Assembly (NCBI RefSeq): GCF_001422445.1 | Contig: NZ_LMNA01000029.1 | Coordinates: 36,660-100,659, forward strand | From: Pseudorhodoferax sp. Leaf274 | Lineage (GTDB): Bacteria; Pseudomonadota; Gammaproteobacteria; Burkholderiales; Burkholderiaceae_C | Length of the DNA: 64,000 nucleotides | Direction: 5' to 3' | Program-made: the position numbers and the translations under genes | Shown here: positions 7,868 to 17,304 of the stretch, one piece after another | How the letters are laid out: each line of letters begins with the position of its first letter | How positions within the stretch are numbered: position 1 is the stretch's first letter | Notes under the pieces: generated by a model | What the model was told of the DNA's origin: nothing | Databases searched by the model: none | What the model saw: the letters and a program-made list of their open reading frames with translations, nothing else

Positions 7868-10747
7868 TCAGCCCAATCGTACAAGTTGCGCGTGAAGCCT
7901 CTGTAACGTGGCCGAGAACTCCGCCACGCGCTTGCGTTCCTGGTCGATCACGGCGGGCGGTGCCTTGGCGACGAAGGCCTCGTTCGACAGCTTGCCGTTG
8001 GCCTTGGCGATTTCGCCCTCGATGCGCGCCGCCTCCTTGCCCAGGCGCGCCTTCTCTGCCGCCACGTCGACCTCCACGTACAGCGCCAGCCGGGCCTCGC
8101 CCACCACGGCCACGGGCGCGGACTGGGCCGCGGCATGCCAGGCGGCCTCGTCGTCGAACACCTTGACCTCGGCCAGCTTGGACAGCGCCTGCAGCACCGG
8201 CGCTGCCGCGCGCATGAATTCGGCATCGCCCACGACGTACAGGGGCAGCTTGGTGGCCGGCGAGACGTTCATCTCGCCGCGCAGGTTGCGGCAGGCATCC
8301 ACCACCGAGCGCAGCTTGGCCACATGCTGGATGGCAGCCTCGTCGATCTTGGCCGGCTGGGCCTGCGGGTACTTCGCCACGCTGACCGAGGCGCCGGGCA
8401 GGCCGGCCACGGGCGCGACCTTCTGCCACAGCTCTTCCGTGATGAACGGAATGATGGGGTGCGCAAGCCGCAGGATCGCCTCCAGCGTGCGGATCAGCGT
8501 GCGCCGTGTGGCGCGCTGCTCGGCCTCGCCACCGGTCTGGATCTGCACCTTGGCGATCTCCAGATACCAGTCGCAGAACTGGTTCCAGACGAAGTCATAG
8601 AGCGCATTGGCCACGTTGTCCAGCCGGTACTCGGCGAAGCCCTTGGCGATGTCGGCCTCCACCTGCTGCAGCACCGAGCTGATCCAGCGGTCGGCCTGGC
8701 TGAAGTGCATGTAGCCGTGGAACGGGCCGCCGGGCTGGCACTGTTCCTTGGTGTGTTCGGCCAGGCCGCAGTCGCGGCCTTCGCAATGCATCAGCACGAA
8801 GCGCGTGGCGTTCCAGAGCTTGTTGCAGAAGTTGCGGTAGCCCTCGCAGCGCTTGCTGTCGAAGTTGATGCTGCGGCCCAGCGAGGCCAGCGCCGCGAAG
8901 GTGAAGCGCAGTGCGTCCGCGCCGTAGGCCGGGATGCCCTCGGGAAATTCCTTCTCGGTGTTCTTGCGCACCTGGGGCGCTGTCTCGGGCTTGCGCAGGC
9001 CGGTGGTGCGCTTGTCCAGCAGCGGGGGCAGCGCGATGCCGTCGATCAGGTCCACCGGGTCGAGCACGTTGCCCTCGGATTTGCTCATCTTCTTGCCCTG
9101 CGCGTCGCGCACCAGGCCGTGGATGTAGACGTGCTTGAACGGCACGCGGCCCGTGAAGTGCGTCGTCATCATGATCATCCGGGCGACCCAGAAGAAGATG
9201 ATGTCGTAGCCCGTCACCAGCACGGTGGAGGGCAGGTAAAGGTTGTAGTCGTCGGTGGGCGCGTCGGTCTGCCCGGGCCAGCCCATGGTGCTGAACGGCA
9301 CCAGCGCGGACGAATACCAGGTGTCCAGCACGTCCTCGTCGCGGCGCAGCTGCTTGCCGGGCGCTTGCGCCTGGGCCTCGGCCTCGCTGCGCGCCACGAT
9401 CACGTTGCCGTCCTCGTCGTACCAGGCCGGGATCTGGTGGCCCCACCACAGCTGGCGGCTGATGCACCAGTCCTGGATGTTGCCCATCCACTGGTCGTAG
9501 GTGTTGACCCAGTTCTCGGGCACGAAACGCACCTCGCCGCTCTTCACGGCGTCGATGGCCTTCTGCGCGATGCTCTTGCCGGTGGGGTCCTGCTCCGACA
9601 CCTTGGTCATGGCCACGAACCACTGGTCGGTCAGCATGGGCTCGACCACCTCGCCGGTGCGCGTGCAGACCGGCACCGTGAGCTTGTGCTTCTTGGTCTC
9701 GACCAGCGCGCCCAGGGCTTCGAGGTCGGCCACGATGGCCTTGCGCGCCACGAAGCGGTTCAGGCCGCGGTATTTCTCGGGCGCCTCGTCGTTGATGGTG
9801 GCCTGCAGCGTGAGCACGCAGATCATCGGCAGCTTGTGGCGCTGGCCCACGGCATAGTCGTTCACGTCGTGCGCGGGCGTCACCTTGACCACGCCGGTGC
9901 CGAAGGCCTTGTCGACGTAGTCGTCGGCGATCACCGGGATCTCGCGGCCCACCAGCGGCAGGATGACCGTCTTGCCGATCAGGTGCGTGTAGCGCTCGTC
10001 CTCGGGGTGCACCATCACGGCCACGTCGCCCAGCATGGTCTCGGGCCGGGTGGTCGCCACGGTGAGGCTGCCCGAGCCATCGGCCAATGGGTAGGCGATG
10101 TGCCACAGCGAGCCATCCTTCTCCTCGCTCTCGACCTCCAGGTCGGACACGGCGGACTGCAGCTTGGGGTCCCAGTTCACGAGGCGCTTGCCGCGGTAGA
10201 TCAGCCCTTGCTCGTAGAGCTTGACGAAGGTGTCGGTCACCACCTTGGACAGCTTGTCGTCCATGGTGAAGTATTCGCGGCTCCAGTCCACGCTGTCGCC
10301 CATGCGGCGCATCTGCGTGGTGATGGTGTTGCCCGACTGCTGCTTCCACTCCCAGACCTTGGCCACGAAGTTCGGGCGGCCCAGGTCGTGGCGGCTGATG
10401 TTCTGCTCCTGCAGCTGGCGCTCCACCACGATCTGCGTGGCGATGCCGGCGTGGTCGGTGCCGGGCACCCAGGCCGTGTTGTAGCCCTTCATGCGGTGGT
10501 AGCGCGTCAGCGCATCCATGATGGTCTGGTTGAACGCGTGGCCCATGTGCAGCGTGCCCGTCACGTTGGGCGGGGGCAGCTGGATCGCGAAGGAGGGTGC
10601 GTCCGCATCCGGCACGCCGGTGCCGCGCACGCCGGCGGCGCCGAGGCCGCGGCGCTCCCATTCGGGGCCCCAATGGGCCTCGATGGCGGCGGGTTCGAAG
10701 GACTTGGACAGGTCGGCCAGGCCGGGTTGTGCGGGGGTGTCGCTCAT
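7868..10747 (-). CDS. valS: Valyl-tRNA synthetase
   Basis: This 959-residue class Ia synthetase charges tRNA-Val. The HIGH-type motif ([13 protein letters not shown]) is near residue 60, the CP1 editing domain spans about 200-440, and the KMSKS loop ([10 protein letters not shown]) is near residue 555. The C-terminus is the usual coiled-coil arm rich in Ala, Glu and Lys. ATG at 10747 begins a family-typical N-terminus with a short acidic lead. It is divergent from sodC across a 237-base gap. Confidence 0.97.
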   Translation of the reverse strand: MSDTPAQPGLADLSKSFEPAAIEAHWGPEWERRGLGAAGVRGTGVPDADAPSFAIQLPPPNVTGTLHMGHAFNQTIMDALTRYHRMKGYNTAWVPGTDHAGIATQIVVERQLQEQNISRHDLGRPNFVAKVWEWKQQSGNTITTQMRRMGDSVDWSREYFTMDDKLSKVVTDTFVKLYEQGLIYRGKRLVNWDPKLQSAVSDLEVESEEKDGSLWHIAYPLADGSGSLTVATTRPETMLGDVAVMVHPEDERYTHLIGKTVILPLVGREIPVIADDYVDKAFGTGVVKVTPAHDVNDYAVGQRHKLPMICVLTLQATINDEAPEKYRGLNRFVARKAIVADLEALGALVETKKHKLTVPVCTRTGEVVEPMLTDQWFVAMTKVSEQDPTGKSIAQKAIDAVKSGEVRFVPENWVNTYDQWMGNIQDWCISRQLWWGHQIPAWYDEDGNVIVARSEAEAQAQAPGKQLRRDEDVLDTWYSSALVPFSTMGWPGQTDAPTDDYNLYLPSTVLVTGYDIIFFWVARMIMMTTHFTGRVPFKHVYIHGLVRDAQGKKMSKSEGNVLDPVDLIDGIALPPLLDKRTTGLRKPETAPQVRKNTEKEFPEGIPAYGADALRFTFAALASLGRSINFDSKRCEGYRNFCNKLWNATRFVLMHCEGRDCGLAEHTKEQCQPGGPFHGYMHFSQADRWISSVLQQVEADIAKGFAEYRLDNVANALYDFVWNQFCDWYLEIAKVQIQTGGEAEQRATRRTLIRTLEAILRLAHPIIPFITEELWQKVAPVAGLPGASVSVAKYPQAQPAKIDEAAIQHVAKLRSVVDACRNLRGEMNVSPATKLPLYVVGDAEFMRAAAPVLQALSKLAEVKVFDDEAAWHAAAQSAPVAVVGEARLALYVEVDVAAEKARLGKEAARIEGEIAKANGKLSNEAFVAKAPPAVIDQERKRVAEFSATLQRLHAQLVRLG

Positions 10748-10984
10748 GGGAATCCAGACGGGAGGCGGCGTCCGTGGGGCGCCGCGGGGCAGAACGCGAA
10801 GGCCGGGATTTTAGGCCGTGTCGCATCGGCCACCGGCCACCGGCGGGATGCCTGCCGCGGGCCGGCGGCACCCTGCGTATCATGCCGCCAGCCAGGCCGT
10901 GCCGCGGGCGCCGTTCCGCATGCCAAGCCCAGGCGTGGCACCCAGCCATCCCATCGTTCGCAGCGTACTTCCCAGGAGTTTTGG

Positions 10985-11506
10985 ATGAAACACACCATGG
11001 TTGCAGCCGCCGTGCTGCTGGCCGCATCGTTGGCCTCGGCCGCCGAGATCAGCGTGCCCCTGCAGATCGCCGAGAAGCAGGGCGCCGGCGCCGACGTGGG
11101 CACTGTCCGCATCGTCGAGACGCCCTACGGCCTGGCCTTCTACCCCGCGCTCAAGGGCCTGCCGCCCGGCCTGCACGGCTTCCATGTGCACGAGAACCCC
11201 TCGTGCGCTCCCAGCGAGAGCGCCGGCAACGTCGTGCCGGCAGGGGGCGCCGGCGGGCACCTGGACCCCGCAGGCACCAAGAAGCATGGCGAACCCTGGG
11301 GCGACGGCCACCTGGGCGACCTGCCGCCCTTGTTCGTCGCGGCCGATGGCAGCGCCACCGCGCCGGTGCTGGGCCCGCGGCTCAAGCTGGCGGACGTGCG
11401 CCAGCGCGCGCTCATGGTGCATGCGGGCGGCGACAACCACGCCGACCACCCGGCGCCGCTGGGCGGTGGCGGGGCCCGCATCGCCTGCGGCGTGATCGGC
11501 GGCTGA
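10985..11506 (+). CDS. sodC: Periplasmic Cu,Zn superoxide dismutase
   Basis: This 173-residue protein has a signal peptide ending in an Ala-rich site near residue 19 (ASLASAAE). Metal ligands are visible in [23 protein letters not shown] and the H-rich GGDNHADHP loop; the Cys in ENPSC and one near the C-terminus (IACGVIGG) make the conserved disulfide. It would dismutate superoxide in the periplasm. ATG at 10985 follows an AGGAG. It converges with the MarR gene. The 237 bases upstream hold only the divergent control region with valS. Confidence 0.95.
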   Translation: MKHTMVAAAVLLAASLASAAEISVPLQIAEKQGAGADVGTVRIVETPYGLAFYPALKGLPPGLHGFHVHENPSCAPSESAGNVVPAGGAGGHLDPAGTKKHGEPWGDGHLGDLPPLFVAADGSATAPVLGPRLKLADVRQRALMVHAGGDNHADHPAPLGGGGARIACGVIGG

Positions 11507-11531
11507 AGCGCCGCGGCACGGGCCGCCGGCT

Positions 11532-12032
11532 TCAGCGGCCCCCGCCCCCGGCGTTGCCGGGCAGGTAGAAGCGCTGCAGCAGGCGCTGCACCGTCACGCG
11601 CTCGCGCGCGCTCAGGCGGCCGGCCGCCTCGTTCTCCATCTCCACCACCACCTTCTCGGTTTCCTGCGCCAGCACATGGCCGGCCTGCGTCAGGTGCAGG
11701 CCCACCGCGCGGCCGTCGCGCGGGTGCGGGCGGCGCTCGATCAGGCCCCGCCGGTCCAGTGCGGCGATCAGGCTCACGAAGTTGGGCGGCAGGATGTCCA
11801 GCGTGGCGCAAAGCTGGCGCGAGGTGGCGCCGGGGTTGTGCGCGAGCAGCGCCAGCACCGAGAAGTCGGCCTGCGTGAGGCCGTAAGGCGCCATGCGCTC
11901 GAAGAACATGGCGCCGATGGCGATGGATGCGCGGCGCGCGTTGTAGCCGATCAGGCCTTCGAGCACACTGGTGTCCAGCGGCTCGGCGGTGGAGGGGGCG
12001 GGAGGCGTCGAAGTCTTGCGTGCGCGGGCCAT
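11532..12032 (-). CDS. MarR-family regulator of the hydroxycinnamate operon
   Basis: This 166-residue winged-helix protein has the MarR core at about residues 45-130: recognition-helix region SRQLCATLDILPPNFVSLIAALDRRGLIER and wing RPHPRDGRAVGLHLT. It is the last gene of the minus-strand operon, 17 bases after the acyl-CoA dehydrogenase. MarR regulators of hydroxycinnamate genes (CouR, FerC) are repressors released by the CoA thioester, and that role is inferred here. A matching inverted repeat lies in the operon promoter at 20022-20040. Confidence 0.88.
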   Translation of the reverse strand: MARARKTSTPPAPSTAEPLDTSVLEGLIGYNARRASIAIGAMFFERMAPYGLTQADFSVLALLAHNPGATSRQLCATLDILPPNFVSLIAALDRRGLIERRPHPRDGRAVGLHLTQAGHVLAQETEKVVVEMENEAAGRLSARERVTVQRLLQRFYLPGNAGGGGR

Positions 12033-12049
12033 GCGGGCGATTGTGGCGC

Positions 12050-13759
12050 TCAGCCAGCCGCCGCCTGGGCCACGGCCTGCGCCGCCTGCTTGACCATCGT
12101 CAGCCGCATGTCGAATTCCGGCAGCACCCAACGGCGCAAGGCCGCGGCGGGCTGCGTCCAGCGCGCGTCGCCCGCCGCGCTGGCCTCGATGCGCGCCCAG
12201 GCCCAGGCCAGCAGCGCCAGCGCGGTCACGCGCAGGAAGTCGTCGGCCACCTCGTAGGCCAGGCGCGGTCGGGCCTGGGATGCCATCGCCACGCTGGTGG
12301 CCAGGTAGCGCAGCTGGGCCAGGCGGCGCTGGGCGTCCGCATCGGCCTCGCGCGAGGCGTCCAGTTCGTCGCGCAGCTCCAGCAGCATGGCGCTGAAATC
12401 GGCGCCCGCATCGGGCAGCACCTTGCGCACGAGCAGGTCGATGGCCTGGATCTCGTTCGTGCCCTCGTAGACCATGGCCACGCGCACGTCGCGCAGGTTC
12501 TGCTCGATGCCCCATTCGCGCACGTAGCCGTGGCCGCCGAACACCTGCAGGCAGGCACTCGCGCCGTCGAAGCCCTGTTGCGTGCAGGCGGCCTTGAGCA
12601 CGGGCGTGACCAGCGCGCACCAGCGCTGGGCGGCGGCGCGGGCCTTGGGGTCTTCGGCGTGGCGGGCCAGGTCCAGCCGCAGGCCCGTGCGGTAGGCCAG
12701 CAGGCGCGCGCCGTCGATCCAGGCGCGCTGGGTGTCCAGGATGCGCGCGATGGCGGGGTGCTCGGCAATCGGGCTGGGCTCGGGCCCTGGCGCGCCTGGC
12801 GCGCGCATCTGGCGCCGCTCTGCCGCATAGGCATGCGCCTTCTGCCAGGCCGCGTCCAGCATGCCGATGCCCTGCAGCGCCACGTGCAGCCGGGCCGCGT
12901 TCATCATCACGAACATGGCGTGGAGGCCGCGGCCGGGTTCGCCGACCAGCCAGCCCTGGGCGTCGTCGAAGCGCATGGCGCAGGTGGGGCTGGCGTGCAG
13001 GCCCATCTTCTCCTCGATGCGGTCGCAGAAGGCGGCGTTGCGCGTGCCGCCCTCCAGCAGCTTGGGCACCAGGGCCAGCGACAGGCCCTTGGGGCCGGGC
13101 GGTGCGTCCGGCAGCCTGCACAGCACCAGGTGCACGATGTTGTCTGAGAGGTCGTGTTCGCCGCCCGAGATGAAGATCTTGGTGCCGCTGACGCGCAGGC
13201 TGCCGTCCGGCTGCGGCACGGCACGCGTGCGCACCAGGCCCAGGTCGCTGCCGGCGTGGGCCTCGGTCAGGCACATGGTGGCCAGCCACTCGCCGGTGGC
13301 GATCCTGGCGAGGTAGCGCGCCTTCAATTCCGCGCTGCCGTGGTGCCTGAGGCACTCATAGGCGCCGTGCAGCAGGCCCGGCGCCATCGTGAAGCCCTGG
13401 TTGGCGGCCGACAGCCATTCGTAGAGCACGGCCTGCAGCACGGCCGGCAGGCCCTGGCCGCCATCGGCCGTGTCGGCCGACAGGGCTGGCCAGCCGGCCT
13501 GCCGGAACGCCTGGTAGGCCGCGCGAAAGCCCGGCGGCGTGGCGACCGCCCCGCCTTCGAAGCGGCAACCGGCCTCGTCGCCACCGCGGTTCAGCGGCGC
13601 GATGGCCTCGGCCACGAACTTGCCGGCTTCTTCCAGCACCTGGTCCGCCAGCGCATCGTCGACCTCGGCGAAGGCCGGCAATGCGCGCCACTGGCCGCCC
13701 GCGCCCAACACCTGGTGCAGCAGAAAACGGGTGTCGTCGGGGCGGGGGCGGTAGTCCAT
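12050..13759 (-). CDS. Acyl-CoA dehydrogenase (about 570-residue DmdC-like class)
   Basis: This 569-residue flavoprotein has the acyl-CoA dehydrogenase order of helical N-domain, beta middle domain (MCLTEAHAGSDLG, TKIFISGGEHD) and C-terminal helical domain with the catalytic-region MVYEGTNEIQAIDLL, plus an extra C-terminal helical segment as in the 3-methylmercaptopropionyl-CoA dehydrogenase class. In this operon it could oxidise phenylpropanoyl-CoA to cinnamoyl-CoA, letting dihydrocinnamates enter the same route. That substrate is inferred from context only; the family is promiscuous by sequence. Confidence 0.85.
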   Translation of the reverse strand: MDYRPRPDDTRFLLHQVLGAGGQWRALPAFAEVDDALADQVLEEAGKFVAEAIAPLNRGGDEAGCRFEGGAVATPPGFRAAYQAFRQAGWPALSADTADGGQGLPAVLQAVLYEWLSAANQGFTMAPGLLHGAYECLRHHGSAELKARYLARIATGEWLATMCLTEAHAGSDLGLVRTRAVPQPDGSLRVSGTKIFISGGEHDLSDNIVHLVLCRLPDAPPGPKGLSLALVPKLLEGGTRNAAFCDRIEEKMGLHASPTCAMRFDDAQGWLVGEPGRGLHAMFVMMNAARLHVALQGIGMLDAAWQKAHAYAAERRQMRAPGAPGPEPSPIAEHPAIARILDTQRAWIDGARLLAYRTGLRLDLARHAEDPKARAAAQRWCALVTPVLKAACTQQGFDGASACLQVFGGHGYVREWGIEQNLRDVRVAMVYEGTNEIQAIDLLVRKVLPDAGADFSAMLLELRDELDASREADADAQRRLAQLRYLATSVAMASQARPRLAYEVADDFLRVTALALLAWAWARIEASAAGDARWTQPAAALRRWVLPEFDMRLTMVKQAAQAVAQAAAG

Positions 13760-13782
13760 GGGCGGTTCGGTGTGGAAGGGGC

Positions 13783-15489
13783 TTACTTGCAGCTGAAGCT
13801 GCTGGCGAGTTCGAGGCTGCCGCTGCCGTTGTAGCGGGCCACCTGGGGGTAGGGGCACAGCGGGCGCGAGCGGTCGGCGGCCCAGCCGGCCGGGACGTCT
13901 GCGTTCACGCCACCGGCATTGCCGGTGCCGCGCGCGCTGGCGACGATGCGCTCGGGCGCCTGGCCCTTCTCGACCCAGTTCACCAGCGCGTCGAGCATGT
14001 CGAACTGGTCGGTGGCAGGGCCGCCGCTGCAGTGGTTCATGCCGGGCACGAGGAACAGGCGGGCGAAGTTGGACGCATCGCCGCCATTGTCCTGGCGCAG
14101 CGTCCGGTACCAGTCCACCGTGTCGTCGCTCGAGAAGATCGGGTCGGCCGTGCCGTGGTAGACCATCAGCTTGGCGCCGCGGCCCTTGAGCGCGGGCAGC
14201 CTGCCGTAGTCGACCGGCTGCATGAACGACAGCGCGCTCTCGGTATAGGTGGTGTTGGTGGCCTGCACCTTGGCCAGCATGCTGTCCAGGTTGCCCGTGA
14301 GTGCGAAGGTGGTGCCGTTGAAGCTGGCCCGGTCCTCTGGCGGAACCTGCCAGACGAAACCCACCGCGCCCGTGTCCAAGCTCAACGAGTTCGTGAACTT
14401 CCAGCCGGCCCAGCCCGTGGTCTGCAGGCCGTTGTCGTACGGGAAGCTGGCGTAGATCTTCGTGCCGCTTTCCGTCGTGGCGCCCTTGAACAGGGACGCG
14501 ATGCGGGTCTTCTGGTCCGCGCTGAGGCAGGTGCCGTCGCGTGCGCCGCTGCAGGTCGGCACGTCGCGGGCCAGGTCGAACGCGCCCTGGCAGGCGGCGG
14601 TGTCCTGCACCAGGCCATCGCTGGCGCCATCGAGCGCATCGCACTTGGCCAGCACGGCCTGGCTCACCAGTGCGCGCTCGGCCTGCGTGAAGCCGGTGCC
14701 CAGGTTGCCTGCGGTCGTCGCCAGGGCCGCATAGGTCTTGGCGCCCGCGATGTTGGCGATGGCCGCGCGTGGCAGCCGCGTGCCGGGGTTGCCCGCGATG
14801 ATGCCGTCGTACTGGTCGGCATAGCGCGAGGCGGCCACCATGGCATGGCGGCCGCCATTGGAGCAGCCGCCCAGGTAGGAGCGGTCGGGCGCCTTGCCGT
14901 AGGCGGTCTGGATGGCGCTGCGGGCCATGGGCGTGAGCTTGCCCACGGCCTGGTAGCCGTAGTCGAGCCGGGCCTGCGGGTCCAGGCCGAAGAAGGGGCC
15001 CAGCGAGCCGGCATGGCCCGCATCCGAACTGAGCACGGCGAAGCCCTTGTTGAGCGCCGTGTCCAGCGGGCCGCCGCCGCCGATGCCGCCGCTGGCCGTG
15101 CCCACGCTGCCGTCCAGGCCGCCGTTGGCCTGGTAGAAGAAGCGGCCGTTCCAGCTCCTGGGCATGCGCATCTCGAAGCCGATGGCGTAGCTCTGGCCGT
15201 CCACGGCGCTCACGCGGTCGTACATGCGCCCGGTCACGCGGCAGTGCTCGGGAACGTCCTTGCCGGCGATCTTGAGCGTGCCGGCCGCGATGGTTTCCGA
15301 CGCCGTGATGGTGGTGTTGGCAAAGGCGATCTTGCCCGCCAGGTCGGCACAGGACAGCAGCTGGGCCGACGTCGCCGCGGCCAGTTGCGGCAGGTCGTCG
15401 TCGCCCGAGCCGCAGGCGCCCAGCAGCAGGGCCGGGGCCAGCGCGGCGCCCATGGCGCGCCATGGCCATGCAATCGTGCTTTTCTTCAT
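13783..15489 (-). CDS. Tannase/feruloyl esterase family lipoprotein
   Basis: This 568-residue exported hydrolase has a lipoprotein signal (ALLLGAC) and the tannase/FaeB fold: nucleophile motif GGCSNGGRHAM near residue 200, an Asp in HGTADPIF, and a His in VPGMNHCSGG. The Cys residues next to Ser and His form the family's characteristic disulfide linking the active site. It would release hydroxycinnamic or gallic acids from plant esters outside the cytoplasm, feeding the CoA ligase in the same operon. RBS GGAGGAG lies just before ATG 15489. Confidence 0.9.
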   Translation of the reverse strand: MKKSTIAWPWRAMGAALAPALLLGACGSGDDDLPQLAAATSAQLLSCADLAGKIAFANTTITASETIAAGTLKIAGKDVPEHCRVTGRMYDRVSAVDGQSYAIGFEMRMPRSWNGRFFYQANGGLDGSVGTASGGIGGGGPLDTALNKGFAVLSSDAGHAGSLGPFFGLDPQARLDYGYQAVGKLTPMARSAIQTAYGKAPDRSYLGGCSNGGRHAMVAASRYADQYDGIIAGNPGTRLPRAAIANIAGAKTYAALATTAGNLGTGFTQAERALVSQAVLAKCDALDGASDGLVQDTAACQGAFDLARDVPTCSGARDGTCLSADQKTRIASLFKGATTESGTKIYASFPYDNGLQTTGWAGWKFTNSLSLDTGAVGFVWQVPPEDRASFNGTTFALTGNLDSMLAKVQATNTTYTESALSFMQPVDYGRLPALKGRGAKLMVYHGTADPIFSSDDTVDWYRTLRQDNGGDASNFARLFLVPGMNHCSGGPATDQFDMLDALVNWVEKGQAPERIVASARGTGNAGGVNADVPAGWAADRSRPLCPYPQVARYNGSGSLELASSFSCK

Positions 15490-15517
15490 GTGTCTCCTCC
15501 AGTGGTGGTGGGTGGGG

Positions 15518-16507
15518 TCAGGACTCGGCCGTGAAGCCGATCTGCTTGACGAGCGGACCCCAGCGCTCGAACTCTGCCTTCTGGTCGGCCGCCATCTCCT
15601 GCGGCGTGCTGCCGTGCGCCACCAGGCCCACGATGGCCAGCGCGTCGATGACGGTCTTGTCGTGCAGCGCCGTGTTGATGGCGGCATTGGCGGCGGCGAT
15701 GGTGGCGGCCGGTGTCCTGGCGGGCGCGTAGAAGCCGAACCATTCCTCGGACGTCACGTCGGGGTAGCCCAGCTCGGTGAAGGTCGGCACGTCGGGCAGG
15801 TAGGGCGAGCGCTTCTTGCCCGAGGTGGCCAGCACACGCACGCGGCCGGTCTTCATGTACTGCAGGTAGTCGCCGCTGGGGTTCATGGCCGCGGCGATCT
15901 GGCCGCCGACCAGGTCGGTGATGCTGGGCACGGTGCCGCGGTAGGGCACGTGCTTGAGGTCCACGCCCGCGCGGATGCCCAGCAGCGCGCCCAGCAGGTG
16001 CGGCATGGAGCCTGCGCCCGGCGAGCCGTAGCTGGCCTTGTCGGGATTGGCCTTGGCCCATGCCAGGAAGTCCTTCAGCGTCTTCACCTCGGCCGGCACG
16101 GCCGGTCCCACGGCCAGGCCGTGGAACATGATGGCGCCGATGGAGACCTGCGTGACCTCCTCGGGCTTGTAGCTGAGCTTGGGGTAGATGTGCGGGTACA
16201 CGGCCAGCGCCGAGACTGGCGCCAGCGTCAGCACCGAGCCGTCGGCCACGGCCGCCTTCAGCGATTCCACGGCAATGCGGCCGCCGGCGCCGGGCTTGTT
16301 CTCCACGTAGCCCGGGTTCTTGCTGTAGGGCGTGCCGCCCAGCTTCTCGGCCACGCGGCGGGCCACGCTGTCGCCCGCGCTGCCGGGAGGAAAGCCATAC
16401 ATGATCTTGACCTGGTCCAGCGCCTGGGCCAGCGCGGACAGCGGCGAGAGCGCGCCGATGGCGGCGATGCCGGACAGGGTGTGCAGGAAGTGGCGGCGGT
16501 GTTGCAT
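15518..16507 (-). CDS. Bug/TctC-family periplasmic solute receptor
   Basis: This 329-residue protein begins with a signal peptide (HRRHFLHTLSG then ALSPLSALAQA) and carries the Bug pattern: MYGFPPGSAGD near the start, NKPGAGG, the PYRG segment and the C-terminal MAADQKAEFERWGPLVKQIGF signature. Bug proteins are often orphan receptors for aromatic or organic acids in Burkholderiales. Its place between esterase and dehydrogenase suggests that it binds the cluster's substrate. Upstream in-frame codons were excluded because GAGGAG precedes ATG 16507. Confidence 0.92.
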   Translation of the reverse strand: MQHRRHFLHTLSGIAAIGALSPLSALAQALDQVKIMYGFPPGSAGDSVARRVAEKLGGTPYSKNPGYVENKPGAGGRIAVESLKAAVADGSVLTLAPVSALAVYPHIYPKLSYKPEEVTQVSIGAIMFHGLAVGPAVPAEVKTLKDFLAWAKANPDKASYGSPGAGSMPHLLGALLGIRAGVDLKHVPYRGTVPSITDLVGGQIAAAMNPSGDYLQYMKTGRVRVLATSGKKRSPYLPDVPTFTELGYPDVTSEEWFGFYAPARTPAATIAAANAAINTALHDKTVIDALAIVGLVAHGSTPQEMAADQKAEFERWGPLVKQIGFTAES

Positions 16508-16529
16508 GCGGTTGTCTCCTCGGGGTGGA

Positions 16530-17294
16530 TCAGCGGGGGGCCATGCGCAGCGCGCCATCCAGACGGATGACTTCGCCGTTCAAGTGGCCGTTGGTGACGA
16601 TGTGGCAGGCCAGCTCGGCGAACTCCGAGGGCTTGCCCAGGCGCGGGGGGAACGGGATGGCGGCGGCCAGCGACTGCTGCACCGGCTCGGGCAGCTCCAG
16701 CAGCAGCGGCGTGGCGAAGATGCCGGGCGCCACGGTGCACACGCGGATGCCGTGCTGCGCGAGGTCGCGCGCCATCGGCAGCGTCATGCCGACCAGCCCG
16801 CCCTTGGACGCGCTGTAGGCCTGCTGGCCGACCTGGCCGTCGAAGGCCGCGACCGAGGCCGTGAACACCATCACGCCGCGTTCGCCGCCGTCCAGCGGAG
16901 CCAGGCTGGCGCAGCGCGCCGCGAACAAGCGGCTGATGTTGTAGGTGCCGATCAGGTTGACGCCGATCACCTTGGCGAAATCGGCCAACGGCGCGGCCTT
17001 GCCGTCCTTGCCCACGATGCGCTTGGCCGAACCGATGCCGGCCACGTTCATGAGGATGCGGGCCGGGCCATGCGCGGCGGCGGCGGCATCGAGCGCGGCC
17101 TCCACGCTTTCGGTGTCGGCGATGTCGCAGGCGTGCGCGGTGCCGCCGATCTCGGCCGCGACCTGCTGCGCGCGTTCGAGGTTGCGGTCCAGCACCGCCA
17201 CCCTGGCGCCCAGGCGGGCCAGTTCGCGGGCCGTGGCCTCGCCCAGGCCCGATGCGCCGCCCGTGACGAGTGCGGCCTCAGCTTCGATCTTCAT
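16530..17294 (-). CDS. SDR-family 3-hydroxyacyl-CoA dehydrogenase-like enzyme
   Basis: This 254-residue short-chain dehydrogenase shows the NAD-binding [10 protein letters not shown] loop at about 11-20, the NVAG motif, and the catalytic Ser, then YSASK. Sequence style resembles type II 3-hydroxyacyl-CoA dehydrogenase (HSD10-like), which fits oxidation of a beta-hydroxy-aryl-propionyl-CoA to the beta-keto thioester. It is 10 bases after the CoA ligase with a GAGGAG RBS. It is not a convincing EntA for the siderophore genes elsewhere in the window. Confidence 0.88.
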   Translation of the reverse strand: MKIEAEAALVTGGASGLGEATARELARLGARVAVLDRNLERAQQVAAEIGGTAHACDIADTESVEAALDAAAAAHGPARILMNVAGIGSAKRIVGKDGKAAPLADFAKVIGVNLIGTYNISRLFAARCASLAPLDGGERGVMVFTASVAAFDGQVGQQAYSASKGGLVGMTLPMARDLAQHGIRVCTVAPGIFATPLLLELPEPVQQSLAAAIPFPPRLGKPSEFAELACHIVTNGHLNGEVIRLDGALRMAPR

Positions 17295-17304
17295 GCGGTT
17301 CTCC

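Noticed and set aside
8135..10984. Long plus-strand open frame opposite valS
   Set aside because: Composition is Val/Gly/His-rich, typical of antisense of a GC-rich gene; only its last part (sodC from 10985) is real.
16530..17294. SDR as the missing EntA
   Set aside because: It is within the hydroxycinnamate operon and looks like a 3-hydroxyacyl-CoA dehydrogenase; 13 kb from the siderophore genes.
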